Positions 18,085-26,760 of a DNA stretch of 64,000 bases are shown here, piece by piece. Position 1 is the stretch's first letter. The number at the start of each line of letters is the position of its first letter. Under the pieces are notes generated by a model that searched no databases, was not told the DNA's origin, and saw nothing but the letters and a program-made list of their open reading frames with translations. Origin of the DNA: Thioploca ingrica (GTDB lineage: Bacteria; Pseudomonadota; Gammaproteobacteria; Beggiatoales; Beggiatoaceae); contig AP014633.1 in NCBI GenBank assembly GCA_000828835.1, positions 1,488,001 through 1,552,000 on the forward strand, given 5' to 3'. The position numbers and the translations under genes were made by a program.

Positions 18085-18258
18085 ATGGAGAAAAAAAAAC
18101 TTCCTATCAGCAAAGCTATCAACCAAAAATCAATTAATGGAAAAGCCGTCAACAAAAAATCAATTAATGGATTGGCGATTGGTTGTGTAACCATTATCAT
18201 GGTTTTAGCTATAACGCTTCACGTTATTATTAGTTTCTTCAGAGATTTTTGGCAATAA
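18085..18258 (+). CDS. Possible small single-span membrane peptide
   Basis: A 57-residue frame: a basic, repetitive N-terminus (INQKSINGKAVNKKSINGLA contains two similar units of about 8-11 residues) and then one strong membrane span (GCVTIIMVLAITLHVIISFF). The two units are also a near-identical DNA repeat. No clear RBS precedes the ATG and no family is recognised, so it could be chance. The lysine-rich head plus span is the pattern of real small membrane proteins. Confidence 0.3.
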   Translation: MEKKKLPISKAINQKSINGKAVNKKSINGLAIGCVTIIMVLAITLHVIISFFRDFWQ

Positions 18259-18327
18259 ACACAACTAGGTGAGGAGAAAAATGTTTAGGTAGGGATAGAA
18301 GAAAAATATTACCGCCTAAAACGATAA

Positions 18328-18402
<75 letters not shown>

Positions 18403-18594
18403 TAACATCGGTTATTATAGTTACCGATTGAATTAAATTCAATTGCATTCAACCGGTTCACAAAACCCGCCATTAGAATAACTTAATTCCTTCAAAAGTC
18501 AAGAGAACCATTAAATCGCGAGCAATTCTCCATAGCGAGGTAAGATACATTACTAACGCATTCTTATAAAAAATATTTTCCAATTAGGCAAACA

Positions 18595-18615
18595 CTCCCA
18601 AACTCTGTTGGGGAG
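18595..18615 (-). terminator. Candidate terminator of the radical SAM-methyltransferase pair
   Basis: CTCCCAA (18595-18601) pairs with TTGGGGAG (18608-18615) with one bulge and a 6-base loop, about 35 bases after the methyltransferase stop. The following bases in the transcribed direction are TGTTTG, a poor U-tract, so the assignment is tentative. Confidence 0.35.
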
Positions 18616-18649
18616 AGAGATAAAATAAACTATAAATAGTTACAGTTAA

Positions 18650-19267
18650 TTATAAATAGTACATTGAATAAGATTTAGGAAATCCTACGACATATTCGGT
18701 ATAAACTTGTGCTTCCGGAAAGAGAAACTTAAGCCGATTGAGTGTTAACAGCCGAGTTTCAGTCATTTGTCTCCAAAGAAATTCTCGTCCTTGTTGTTGC
18801 CAGCGACGTATCCAAGCCTGTTGAAAAAATTGTGGATAAAACCACCATAGCGGCAAATTACAATGTGCCTCAATCGGAAACCATAACGAAGGTGTTTGAA
18901 TCCAATAACGAGGCGCTAATTGACGTACTGTTTCAGCGAAAGCTTGTTGTTGACTAACTGGACCAACATGTTCTATGACACTATTACTGAAAACTAAATC
19001 AAAGGTATTATCAATTAACCCATTGATATGGCAAGCATCTCCGGTGATGAACTGATAAGAATGTCTCAAAGTACTGGGTTGATAATGGGTTACATGAGAT
19101 AAATTTAATAAAGTAATCTCTAAATCGAGATCAACCGTTTCCCATAACTCTGGTGTTCCACCCAAATCAATTATCTTATAGCCGTTTTTAACCTTCATTC
19201 TCATCAAAAATACTGACATACGACGTTGACGCCAAATCTGTTGCATGGTTAACTTAAGTGGTTTCAT
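18650..19267 (-). CDS. Class I SAM-dependent methyltransferase
   Basis: A 205-residue methyltransferase of the Methyltransf_11 type. Motif I is degenerate but visible as YKIIDLGGTPELWE (about 30-43). Motif II is VDLDLEITLLNL, and FDLVFSNSVIEHVGP (about 90-104) is the typical post-core strand and motif. Its start overlaps the stop of the radical SAM gene by 4 bases, implying coupled translation and a shared pathway. Proteins of this shape methylate small molecules, sugars or lipids; the target is unknown. Confidence 0.82.
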   Translation of the reverse strand: MKPLKLTMQQIWRQRRMSVFLMRMKVKNGYKIIDLGGTPELWETVDLDLEITLLNLSHVTHYQPSTLRHSYQFITGDACHINGLIDNTFDLVFSNSVIEHVGPVSQQQAFAETVRQLAPRYWIQTPSLWFPIEAHCNLPLWWFYPQFFQQAWIRRWQQQGREFLWRQMTETRLLTLNRLKFLFPEAQVYTEYVVGFPKSYSMYYL

Positions 19268-20355
19268 TGGCGAAGAAATAGTAAAGCACGCTTAATTTCT
19301 TGTATAAAAGATCGACGAGCCAGGCACGAATTGGCGCAATCAATCGATCCAAAGCGGGTACATTTTACTGTTTGAGCACGAATTTGTTTAGCTTTATCAC
19401 TATACCAAATGCTTTTGGCACTTTGATCTTTGACATTGCCAATAGCTGGATAAAACCAACAGGTTATAACTTCACCATTACTTTTGATGTAGTAATGACG
19501 TAACCCAACCCGACAAGGTGAAATTCCCGTATTGATAGGTTGTTCTAAAAAATGTGTTGGATAACTACGAAGTCTATCATCACTGGTTTCTATTGGTGCT
19601 CCCTCCTGTTTCATCCTAATCAAGGTTTCAACAATTTGTCGCAATGATTCCAACTCACCCGGTTTAATCCAAAGTTCTGACTTAACTTGTTGCTGAGCTG
19701 CTAACCGAACTGGACTAAAATCGATAGTGGTTGCACCAACTTGTGTTGCCCAATCAACGAGTTCAGGCAAAGTACGAAAATTATAAGAATGAACAGTGGG
19801 TTTAATTCTTATAGGAAATTTTAAACCCCGCCGGTCGCGCTCGGCTGTTAACAATTTAATTCCTTTGGTAATGTTATCTAGCGAATGGGGTGTTCCTCGA
19901 ACAAAATCATGAATTGCTGCTGTCGCACTGTCGACAGAGATATCTATGTTCATGGGTTCTGCTGAAACTATTGTTTCGACATTAGAGAAATTAAAAGCGG
20001 AGCCGTTGGTGCAAACACCCCATTGAATGCCCTCACGATGACAAAATTGTAATAAATCAACTAAATTTTTCTTAGTAAAGGGTTCACCTCCGCCAGTAAA
20101 CTGAATAACATATGGGCCCAGCCATTTCTTTAAGCTGGTTAAGGCTATTTGCCATTGTGAGATAGACATTTCCTCACTATCTTTAGTATTTTTCCAAGTA
20201 TTACAGTAACGGCATTGGTAATTGCATTGATTAGTCACGTCACCTCGAATTGATAATGGCTTGGTCGTATCGTAGCCCCAGTTTAAATAAAGTTCTTCTG
20301 TTACTCGTTGAGTGAGATGTCGTCTGCCTAACTTGATAAACTTGATTAGCTGCAT
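19264..20355 (-). CDS. Radical SAM protein with SPASM-like C-terminus
   Basis: A 363-residue enzyme. I prefer the ATG at 20355 because GGGAGG lies 9 bases upstream; the ATG at 20364 abuts that RBS. The cluster motif CNYQCRYC binds the [4Fe-4S]-SAM centre (near residues 44-51 from this start). IQFTGGGEP is the SAM-binding GGE motif. The C-terminal part has a spaced cysteine set (SPCRVG, VITCWF, VKCTRF, IDCANSC) typical of SPASM domains holding auxiliary clusters. SPASM proteins often modify peptides, but no precursor peptide is seen nearby; sugar or lipid chemistry is equally possible. It is coupled to the following methyltransferase. Confidence 0.87.
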   Translation of the reverse strand: MQLIKFIKLGRRHLTQRVTEELYLNWGYDTTKPLSIRGDVTNQCNYQCRYCNTWKNTKDSEEMSISQWQIALTSLKKWLGPYVIQFTGGGEPFTKKNLVDLLQFCHREGIQWGVCTNGSAFNFSNVETIVSAEPMNIDISVDSATAAIHDFVRGTPHSLDNITKGIKLLTAERDRRGLKFPIRIKPTVHSYNFRTLPELVDWATQVGATTIDFSPVRLAAQQQVKSELWIKPGELESLRQIVETLIRMKQEGAPIETSDDRLRSYPTHFLEQPINTGISPCRVGLRHYYIKSNGEVITCWFYPAIGNVKDQSAKSIWYSDKAKQIRAQTVKCTRFGSIDCANSCLARRSFIQEIKRALLFLRQ

Positions 20356-20364
20356 TTTTTTCAT

Positions 20365-20669
20365 CCTCCCAAACAGGCGGTTTTCATGGCAGTATTTTAG
20401 AAGTAGAAAAGTAAGCCAGTATAGCCTAGCCGGTGGTTAAACTGAACGAAGACTTAACTTGATTCCTGAGTCCCTCAAATAATATTTTTCTACAATCGCC
20501 CAGAAGTAGCACTAGACATTTTAGTTAGAATCGTGTTTATTAATCCACTAGTAGAGTAACTGGTCAAAAAAATAATAATGAAGTCAGTTTATTTTTGACG
20601 ATAGAGTTACTCTATAAAAAATACTTTCAGGAAAAACCGTTATTAAAAACATAGCAAATCGAGATAACA
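20365..20669. other. 305-bp divergent intergenic region
   Basis: Lies between the radical SAM gene (minus) and parA (plus). Apart from the inverted repeat at 20552-20614 and AT-rich DNA, nothing gene-like is seen. Confidence 0.4.
20552..20614. promoter_or_regulatory. Long two-part inverted repeat upstream of the parA-like gene
   Basis: TAGAGTAACT (20552-20561) is perfectly complementary to AGTTACTCTA (20605-20614). Inside it GTCAAAAA (20563-20570) pairs with TTTTTGAC (20592-20599). The 18 paired positions end 55 bases before the ATG. It could be an operator, a leader hairpin or a ParA-linked site; no single choice is favoured. Confidence 0.45.
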
Positions 20670-21320
20670 ATGATCACAGTAATTGGTAATCTCAAAGGTG
20701 GTTCTGGTAAAAGCACAGTAACCTTTAATTTAGCTTTATGGTTAATACAAGCCGGCAAGAATGTGCTCGTTTATGATCTAGATCCACAAGCCACTCTCAG
20801 CGACGCTGTACAAGTCCGTCAAGAGGAAAATTATCAACCCACTTTGTCGGTACTAACCCATTTGAAAAAACCTCAATCTAATCATCAAGAAGTATTGATT
20901 GACGTCGGTGCTGCGAATATGGCGGGGATGAAGGAAGCGGCTTCCATAGCCGACCGAATTGTCGTACCGGTATTACCTGGTCAAGCTGATATTTGGTCTA
21001 CGCAACGCTTTTTAAACCTGATTATCAACGATTTTAAAATTAAACCACTTCCCCAGGTTTTGGCTTTTATTAATCGTGCGGATACTCATATTGGTATTCA
21101 TGAATCTGATGAAGCCGAACAAGCGTTAAGTAGCCTTCCTGGCATTAAGGTAATAAACAGCCGCTTATGTCAACGAGTGGTTTATCGCCGCTCCTTTAGT
21201 GAAGGGCTAGCGGTATTTGAACTGGAACCTTCTAATAAAGCCGTAGCTGAATTTGAACAATTAGCTAAGCAACTTTATTCTCAACCCAATTCCAAGCCGA
21301 AGCCGAAACGGAAAAAATAA
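20670..21320 (+). CDS. ParA-family ATPase, orphan
   Basis: A 216-residue deviant-Walker ATPase: KGGSGKST (residues 9-16) at the P-loop with the signature lysine, DLDPQ as the switch segment, and LIDVG as Walker B-like strand. The C-terminus is a basic tail (PKPKRKK). There is no ParB or partition site nearby and the protein is shorter than chromosomal ParA/Soj. It is therefore more like the ParA/MinD relatives that position other cargo such as chemosensory arrays or pili. The next gene, epmA, follows after 14 bases in the same direction. Cargo is unknown. Confidence 0.8.
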   Translation: MITVIGNLKGGSGKSTVTFNLALWLIQAGKNVLVYDLDPQATLSDAVQVRQEENYQPTLSVLTHLKKPQSNHQEVLIDVGAANMAGMKEAASIADRIVVPVLPGQADIWSTQRFLNLIINDFKIKPLPQVLAFINRADTHIGIHESDEAEQALSSLPGIKVINSRLCQRVVYRRSFSEGLAVFELEPSNKAVAEFEQLAKQLYSQPNSKPKPKRKK

Positions 21321-21334
21321 TGAGTTAAATTTAA

Positions 21335-22294
21335 ATGACCGAACCTTTTTGGCAACCGACTGCTAGCTTGGACACACTGCGGTTACGAGCACAATTATAT
21401 CGCCATATTCGTCATTTTTTTGCTGCCCGCCAAGTGATGGAAGTGGAAACGCCCATCTTGTCGGCGGGCTGTGTTCCAGAACCGATGATCGAACCCCTTT
21501 ACACTCAGTATCACGGTCCTGGTGCTAACCGTTTGTTCTTGCACACTTCGCCGGAGTTAGCGATGAAACGTTTGTTAGCCGCAGGCAGTGGCGCTATTTA
21601 TCAGATTACCAAAGTGTTTCGGGATAATGAAATGGGACGATGGCATAATCCAGAATTTACCTTATTGGAATGGTATCGCCCTGGCTTTAATCAAGCTGAA
21701 TTAATTCAAGAAGTTGATGAATTGCTCCAAACGCTATTACACTGTGCACCTGCAGAACGGTTAAGTTACTGCACTTTGTTTGAACAACAGGTTGGTTTGC
21801 ATCCGTTGCACACCCCTTTGTCCACTTTACAGGAATATGTGAAACCGTGGGGTATTGATTCAGTAGCTCGCTTAGATCGGGATAGTTGTTTACAATTGAT
21901 TCTAACTCACCAAATTGAACCACAATTAGGACAGCACCGTCCCACGGTAATTATTGATTTTCCGGCTAGTCAATCGGCGTTAGCTCGAAAAAAAGTTACT
22001 GATCCAACCTTAGCTGAACGTTTTGAAGTCTATATTCAAGGTCTTGAATTAGCTAATGGTTTTTATGAATTAACTGATCCCATCGAACAACGACAACGTT
22101 TTGAACAAGATCGACTCAAAAGAACTATGCTTAACCAACCCACTTATCCATTAGATGAACGTTTCTTAGCTGCTTTGACTGCCGGCTTACCTGACTGTGC
22201 TGGTGTTGCCTTGGGTTTAGATCGGTTATTAATGTTAATCACCAAAGCTTCCCATATTGAGGAAGTCATTGCTTTTCCAATTAATTACGCTTGA
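21335..22294 (+). CDS. epmA: Elongation factor P lysine(34) lysyltransferase
   Basis: A 319-residue class II lysyl-tRNA synthetase paralog lacking the anticodon-binding domain (also called GenX/PoxA/YjeA). It adds beta-lysine to a conserved lysine of EF-P, which relieves ribosome stalling at polyproline. Class II motifs are visible: VETPILS (motif 1), FRDNEMGRWHNPEFTLLEWY (motif 2) and GVALGLDRLLM (motif 3). The stop overlaps the tsaB start by one base. The partner epmB and efp genes are not in the window. Confidence 0.95.
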   Translation: MTEPFWQPTASLDTLRLRAQLYRHIRHFFAARQVMEVETPILSAGCVPEPMIEPLYTQYHGPGANRLFLHTSPELAMKRLLAAGSGAIYQITKVFRDNEMGRWHNPEFTLLEWYRPGFNQAELIQEVDELLQTLLHCAPAERLSYCTLFEQQVGLHPLHTPLSTLQEYVKPWGIDSVARLDRDSCLQLILTHQIEPQLGQHRPTVIIDFPASQSALARKKVTDPTLAERFEVYIQGLELANGFYELTDPIEQRQRFEQDRLKRTMLNQPTYPLDERFLAALTAGLPDCAGVALGLDRLLMLITKASHIEEVIAFPINYA

Positions 22295-22968
22295 TGAAAC
22301 TACTGACTCTTGATACCTCCACTGACGCCTGTTCTTGTGCTTTATATCTCGATGGTGAAATCCGAGATCACTCGGTGATAGCACCGCGTCAACATACCAC
22401 TTTAATTTTACCGATGATAGCTAAACTTTTAGCAACAGCGGAGTTAAAACCGACTCAATTAGATGGAATTGCTTTTGGATGCGGTCCGGGCAGTTTTACT
22501 GGCTTACGAATCGCTGCTGGAATAACGCAAGGAATCGCTTTTGCGGCGGATATTCCAGTGGCACCGATTTCTTGTTTAGCGACTTTAGCGCAAGCGGCTT
22601 ATCTTGAAAACGGGATAGAAAAAGTGTTAGCGGCTATTGATGCGCGGATGAATGAGGTGTATTTTGGAAAATATCTTGTTGATAAAGAAGGAATTATGCA
22701 ATTAGAAGATGAAGAAATTGTGGCTGCTCCAGCAACGATTCACTTACCAACAACCCAGGGTTGGTATGGTATCGGTACCGGTTGGGCTAGTTATGCTCAT
22801 GAATTAACAGCCCAATTGGAAGATAAACTTCAAGGTTATCAAGGTGAAAAATATCCCCAAGCCCGTGCGATAGTTCCTTTAGCACGAGTGGCTTTTGCAG
22901 CGGGACAAGTGGTGAGTGCTGCCGATGCTTTGCCGGTTTATCTGCGTAATCAAGTGGTTTCATTGTAA
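22294..22968 (+). CDS. tsaB: tRNA threonylcarbamoyladenosine synthesis protein TsaB
   Basis: A 224-residue TsaB (YeaZ), the ASKHA-fold partner of TsaD in N6-threonylcarbamoyl-A37 formation on ANN-decoding tRNAs. MKLLTLDTSTDACSCAL and FGCGPGSFTGLRI are diagnostic. I chose the ATG at 22294, which overlaps the epmA stop as TGATG, instead of the TTG three bases earlier. Length is normal. Confidence 0.95.
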   Translation: MKLLTLDTSTDACSCALYLDGEIRDHSVIAPRQHTTLILPMIAKLLATAELKPTQLDGIAFGCGPGSFTGLRIAAGITQGIAFAADIPVAPISCLATLAQAAYLENGIEKVLAAIDARMNEVYFGKYLVDKEGIMQLEDEEIVAAPATIHLPTTQGWYGIGTGWASYAHELTAQLEDKLQGYQGEKYPQARAIVPLARVAFAAGQVVSAADALPVYLRNQVVSL

Positions 22969-23053
22969 ATGCCTAAAACTATAACAGTGTCGACCTAGAA
23001 ACCAGCGGTGCACTGAGTCTTCGCTATAGTTTACTGCCATAAGGATTTCCCCT

Positions 23054-25786
23054 TTGAACAAAGCCATGTTTAATAACGACACTCTGGTTTTAATCGATGG
23101 ATCTAATTATCTCTACCGTGCTTTCCATGCTTTACCACCGCTCAGTAATTCTCAAGGTATGCCCACCGGTGCTGTGTATGGCATAACCAATATGCTGAAA
23201 AGTTTGTTGGCTGAGTATCAACCTCAATATGCGGCGGTCGTATTTGATGCCAAAGAAAAAACTTTTCGAGAAGAACTTTATCCTGATTACAAAGCGAATC
23301 GCTCAGCCATGCCAACTGAACTGGTTTCACAAATTTCACTGACTCATGAAATAGTTCAAGCTTTAGGTTTGCCTTTATTGATGGTCAGTGGAGTGGAAGC
23401 GGATGATGTCATCGGCACCTTAGCTAAACAAGCTGAATCGCTGGGAATGTCGACCCTGATTTTCACGGGTGATAAAGATTTTACTCAGTTAGTTAATAAC
23501 GCCATTATTTTAATTGACAGCATGAAACAGACTCGCCTCGATGTGCAAGGGGTGATTGATAAATTTGGCATTCCTCCCGAACTCATGTTAGATTATCTAT
23601 GTCTCATTGGTGATAGTGTCGATAATATTCCTGGGGTTGATAAAGTTGGACCCAAAACGGCGGTAAAATGGTTAACCACGTATGGTTCTTTAGCACAAAT
23701 AATCGCAGCGGCAGATGATATCAAAGGTAAGGTGGGCGAAAATTTACGCACGGCTTTACCTCATTTACCGTTAACCCGGCAGTTATTAACCATTCGAGCT
23801 GATGTGCCTTTAGCTTATACACCCCGACAATTGCAGGTAAAGCCTTATGATATCAGTAAATTACGGCAATTATTTACCCAATTAGAATTCAAAAAATGGT
23901 TAGCCGCATTGCCGGCGGAGGAAATTCCAGCCACCGGTTCTACTCGAGATGAAACTGACCAAGCTAAAGGGATTGCTAAATCAAGCTATCATACGGTATT
24001 AACTCAGGCTGAGTTTGATAATTGGTTGAATCGATTACAAACCGCGCCGCTGTTCGCAGTTGATACCGAAACCACTAGTCTTGACTATCTAGAAGCTGAG
24101 CTAGTTGGCATTTCATTGGCGATACAAGCTGGGGAAGCAGTCTATGTGCCTTTAGCGCATGATTACCTTGGCGTACCTCCCCAATTACCACGTGAGCAGG
24201 TGCTTGCTGCCCTGAAACCCTTGTTGGAAAATCCGCAGCAACTGAAAGTGGGACATCATTTAAAATATGATGCTCACATTTTCGCTAATTATGGCATTGA
24301 ATTACAAGGCATCGCTTTTGATACCCTATTAGAATCTTATGTGCTCAATAGCACGGCGACTTCCCATAGTTTGAATGCGTTAGCGAGTCAATATCTTCAA
24401 GTTGAAACCATTACTTTTGAAGACATCGCGGGTAAAGGTAAAAAACAACTCACCTTTAATCAAATTCATTTGGATAAGGCCGCCGCTTATGCCGCTGCCG
24501 ATGCGGATATCACTTTGCAATTGCATCAAAAATTATGGCCACAACTGCAACAGTTTCCTCCAGTTCAACAAATTTTTACTGAAGTTGAGATACCCTTAAT
24601 TTCTGTCCTGAAACGGATAGAGCGCAACGGAGTTCTTATTGATGCCACGCAATTGCACGAACAAAGTACCTTTTTAGCGCAACGGTTACAAATGCTGGAG
24701 CAAGCGGCTTATGAACTGGCGGGAATAGAATTTAATCTCAATTCCCCTAAACAATTACAAACCATTTTATTTGACCGGTTAAAATTACCCGTTCTCCAGA
24801 AAACTCCGCATCACGATCCTTCCACAGCGGTTGAAGTCTTAGAAGAATTAGCGATCGATTACCCGTTACCACAATTGATTTTAGAACATCGTCAGCTCAG
24901 TAAACTTAAATCGACTTATACCGATGCGTTACCGCGACAAATTAATCCCCGAACCGGACGCATTCATACCTCTTATCATCAAGCAGTGGTAGTGACCGGG
25001 CGATTATCTTCAAGTCAGCCTAATTTACAAAATATTCCCATCCGTACTGCTGAAGGACGACGAATTCGACAGGCTTTTATTGCGCCACCCGGTTATCGAT
25101 TATTAGCTGCCGACTATTCCCAAATTGAATTAAGAATCATGGCGCATTTGTCTGGTGATCAAGGTTTACTGGCGGCTTTTACGAGTGGGCAAGATATTCA
25201 TCGTCATACCGCCGCCGAAATTTTTGCCATACCGATTGAGGCGGTTACTACTGAACAACGTCGCCAAGCGAAAGCGATTAATTTTGGTCTCATGTATGGG
25301 ATGCAAGCCTTTGGTTTAGCGAAACAATTAGGGATACAGCGCGATGAAGCGCAAACTTATATTAAAACCTACTTTGCCCGTTATCCAGCCGTTAAAACTT
25401 ACCTGGAACAGGTTCGGAATAAAGCCAAACAAAGCGGTTATGTTGAAACGGTATTAGGACGACGTTTATTTATTCCCGATATTCACTCGCGTAATCCCCA
25501 ACGTCGGCAGTATGCTGAACGTAGCGCTATTAATGCCCCGATGCAAGGGACGGCTGCCGATTTAATTAAAATGGCGATGTTGAAAATTGATAACTGGATT
25601 CAAAGCCAGCATCCCGATATTAAAATGATAATGCAAGTCCATGATGAACTGGTTTTTGAAGTGGCAGAATCCATCATAGCAGCAGCCAAAATAGTTATTG
25701 TTGAGGCCATGAGTCAAGTTGCGCAATTAAAGGTGCCGTTGGTCGTGGATGTCGGTATTGGAATGAATTGGGAGGAAGCACATTAA
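23054..25786 (+). CDS. polA: DNA polymerase I
   Basis: A 910-residue enzyme for Okazaki-fragment maturation and repair. The 5'-3' exonuclease domain covers about 1-300 (LIDGSNYLYRAFHA, DYKANR, GDSVDNIPGV). The 3'-5' exonuclease domain spans about 320-510 with the metal motif FAVDTETTSLD, so proofreading looks active. The polymerase domain occupies the rest, with motif A LLAADYSQIELR, motif B RRQAKAINFGLMYG and motif C MQVHDELVFE. AAGGA at 23041-23045 is spaced 8 bases from the TTG at 23054 but 20 from the ATG at 23066, favouring the TTG start. If the ATG is used the protein is 4 residues shorter. Confidence 0.96.
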   Translation: MNKAMFNNDTLVLIDGSNYLYRAFHALPPLSNSQGMPTGAVYGITNMLKSLLAEYQPQYAAVVFDAKEKTFREELYPDYKANRSAMPTELVSQISLTHEIVQALGLPLLMVSGVEADDVIGTLAKQAESLGMSTLIFTGDKDFTQLVNNAIILIDSMKQTRLDVQGVIDKFGIPPELMLDYLCLIGDSVDNIPGVDKVGPKTAVKWLTTYGSLAQIIAAADDIKGKVGENLRTALPHLPLTRQLLTIRADVPLAYTPRQLQVKPYDISKLRQLFTQLEFKKWLAALPAEEIPATGSTRDETDQAKGIAKSSYHTVLTQAEFDNWLNRLQTAPLFAVDTETTSLDYLEAELVGISLAIQAGEAVYVPLAHDYLGVPPQLPREQVLAALKPLLENPQQLKVGHHLKYDAHIFANYGIELQGIAFDTLLESYVLNSTATSHSLNALASQYLQVETITFEDIAGKGKKQLTFNQIHLDKAAAYAAADADITLQLHQKLWPQLQQFPPVQQIFTEVEIPLISVLKRIERNGVLIDATQLHEQSTFLAQRLQMLEQAAYELAGIEFNLNSPKQLQTILFDRLKLPVLQKTPHHDPSTAVEVLEELAIDYPLPQLILEHRQLSKLKSTYTDALPRQINPRTGRIHTSYHQAVVVTGRLSSSQPNLQNIPIRTAEGRRIRQAFIAPPGYRLLAADYSQIELRIMAHLSGDQGLLAAFTSGQDIHRHTAAEIFAIPIEAVTTEQRRQAKAINFGLMYGMQAFGLAKQLGIQRDEAQTYIKTYFARYPAVKTYLEQVRNKAKQSGYVETVLGRRLFIPDIHSRNPQRRQYAERSAINAPMQGTAADLIKMAMLKIDNWIQSQHPDIKMIMQVHDELVFEVAESIIAAAKIVIVEAMSQVAQLKVPLVVDVGIGMNWEEAH

Positions 25787-25827
25787 AGCATTTAAACGAT
25801 TTCTTAAAAAAATTTTGCTCATGATAT

Positions 25828-26433
25828 TTAGGCTTCCTGTTTAATCATCGCCGCTAAAATACCGATTATTTTACCTGCATTATCAATATGATAATCTTTT
25901 AAATCAATATAAATGGTATTACTGTCCAATTTTATAAATTTCCAAGCAATACCTGAAGTAATGACACCATAGATTTTAGAATTATTATCTCCTTCTTGTT
26001 CATTAAAAAGTTTAGCGGCTACCATTTTAGCCACACATTGTCCTAAATGACTCATAATATTTTCATTCTTTGCTTCAATAATTGTTGTGATTGGGGCATT
26101 TAAAAATAATTGTTCATGAGAAGCACTCATGACAAAATCACAATTGCCAAATAAATTATTCTCTTCATCGACATTAAAACTAATGCCAGAAAAAAAGCTA
26201 ATCTGATGATTGAATATTTTCCGTATTTCCACCAGCATATTAACTATGATTAATTCTGAATAGGCTTTTTGAGTATTGATAGATATAGCTAAAGGAACAT
26301 TTTCTTCCAAAGTGACCGTGAGATATTCACTAATGGTTATCTCTTCCACATTGGAAAAAATACCTAATTTTTCCACGGTTTCTAGTTGAAAGAAATTTTT
26401 TACTTCTTTAATAGTAAAATCGTTATAGGACAT
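25828..26433 (-). CDS. Conserved hypothetical protein with PD-(D/E)XK nuclease-like fold
   Basis: A 201-residue protein without signal or membrane segments. The order FGNCDFVMS (a conserved Asp) then TTIIEAKNENI (E-x-K) fits the PD-(D/E)XK core; an upstream Glu lies in the helix around SELIIVNMLVEI. Similar proteins are common in cyanobacteria and filamentous sulfur bacteria, where they are usually unassigned or said to derive from mobile elements. No methylase or defence partner is next to it. It is monocistronic and convergent with polA. Nuclease activity is inference from the motif. Confidence 0.6.
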   Translation of the reverse strand: MSYNDFTIKEVKNFFQLETVEKLGIFSNVEEITISEYLTVTLEENVPLAISINTQKAYSELIIVNMLVEIRKIFNHQISFFSGISFNVDEENNLFGNCDFVMSASHEQLFLNAPITTIIEAKNENIMSHLGQCVAKMVAAKLFNEQEGDNNSKIYGVITSGIAWKFIKLDSNTIYIDLKDYHIDNAGKIIGILAAMIKQEA

Positions 26434-26760
26434 TTCTTACTCTTAAATTATCTAGTTCCAAATAAGTTATCGTGCTTCTAACGATAAGAATTTTAACTCT
26501 CTTTGAGTTCAGCTAAGTGATTATCTATAACTGAGTTGCCTTTGGCATTCAGTGGTATCAGCATATTTAGTACCAATATTGGTATTGTTCGATTTTGGAT
26601 AGATAAATCAATTTAAGTGCAACTCGTTCAATCATTTTCCAGTTTTAAGAGGGTGGTAAAGAAACGATTGACTTAAATTTTGACCCTAATTAAAAAAGTA
26701 GCCAGCAGAGCAAGATAGTTTATTTAACAATTTTAAAGCGATTTAGCGATATTTTTTATC
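26434..26760. other. 327-bp intergenic region with a perfect 14-bp palindrome
   Basis: TACCAATATTGGTA (26571-26584) is a perfect palindrome about 140 bases upstream of the nuclease-like gene and could be a regulator site. No gene is seen. Confidence 0.4.

Noticed and set aside
17923..18126. 67-codon minus-strand frame beyond the secreted-protein gene
   Set aside because: No RBS and no family-like features; it overlaps the more plausible small plus-strand frame.
20670..21320. A parAB partition locus or plasmid origin
   Set aside because: No parB, no iterated sites, and the neighbours are housekeeping genes (epmA, tsaB, polA).
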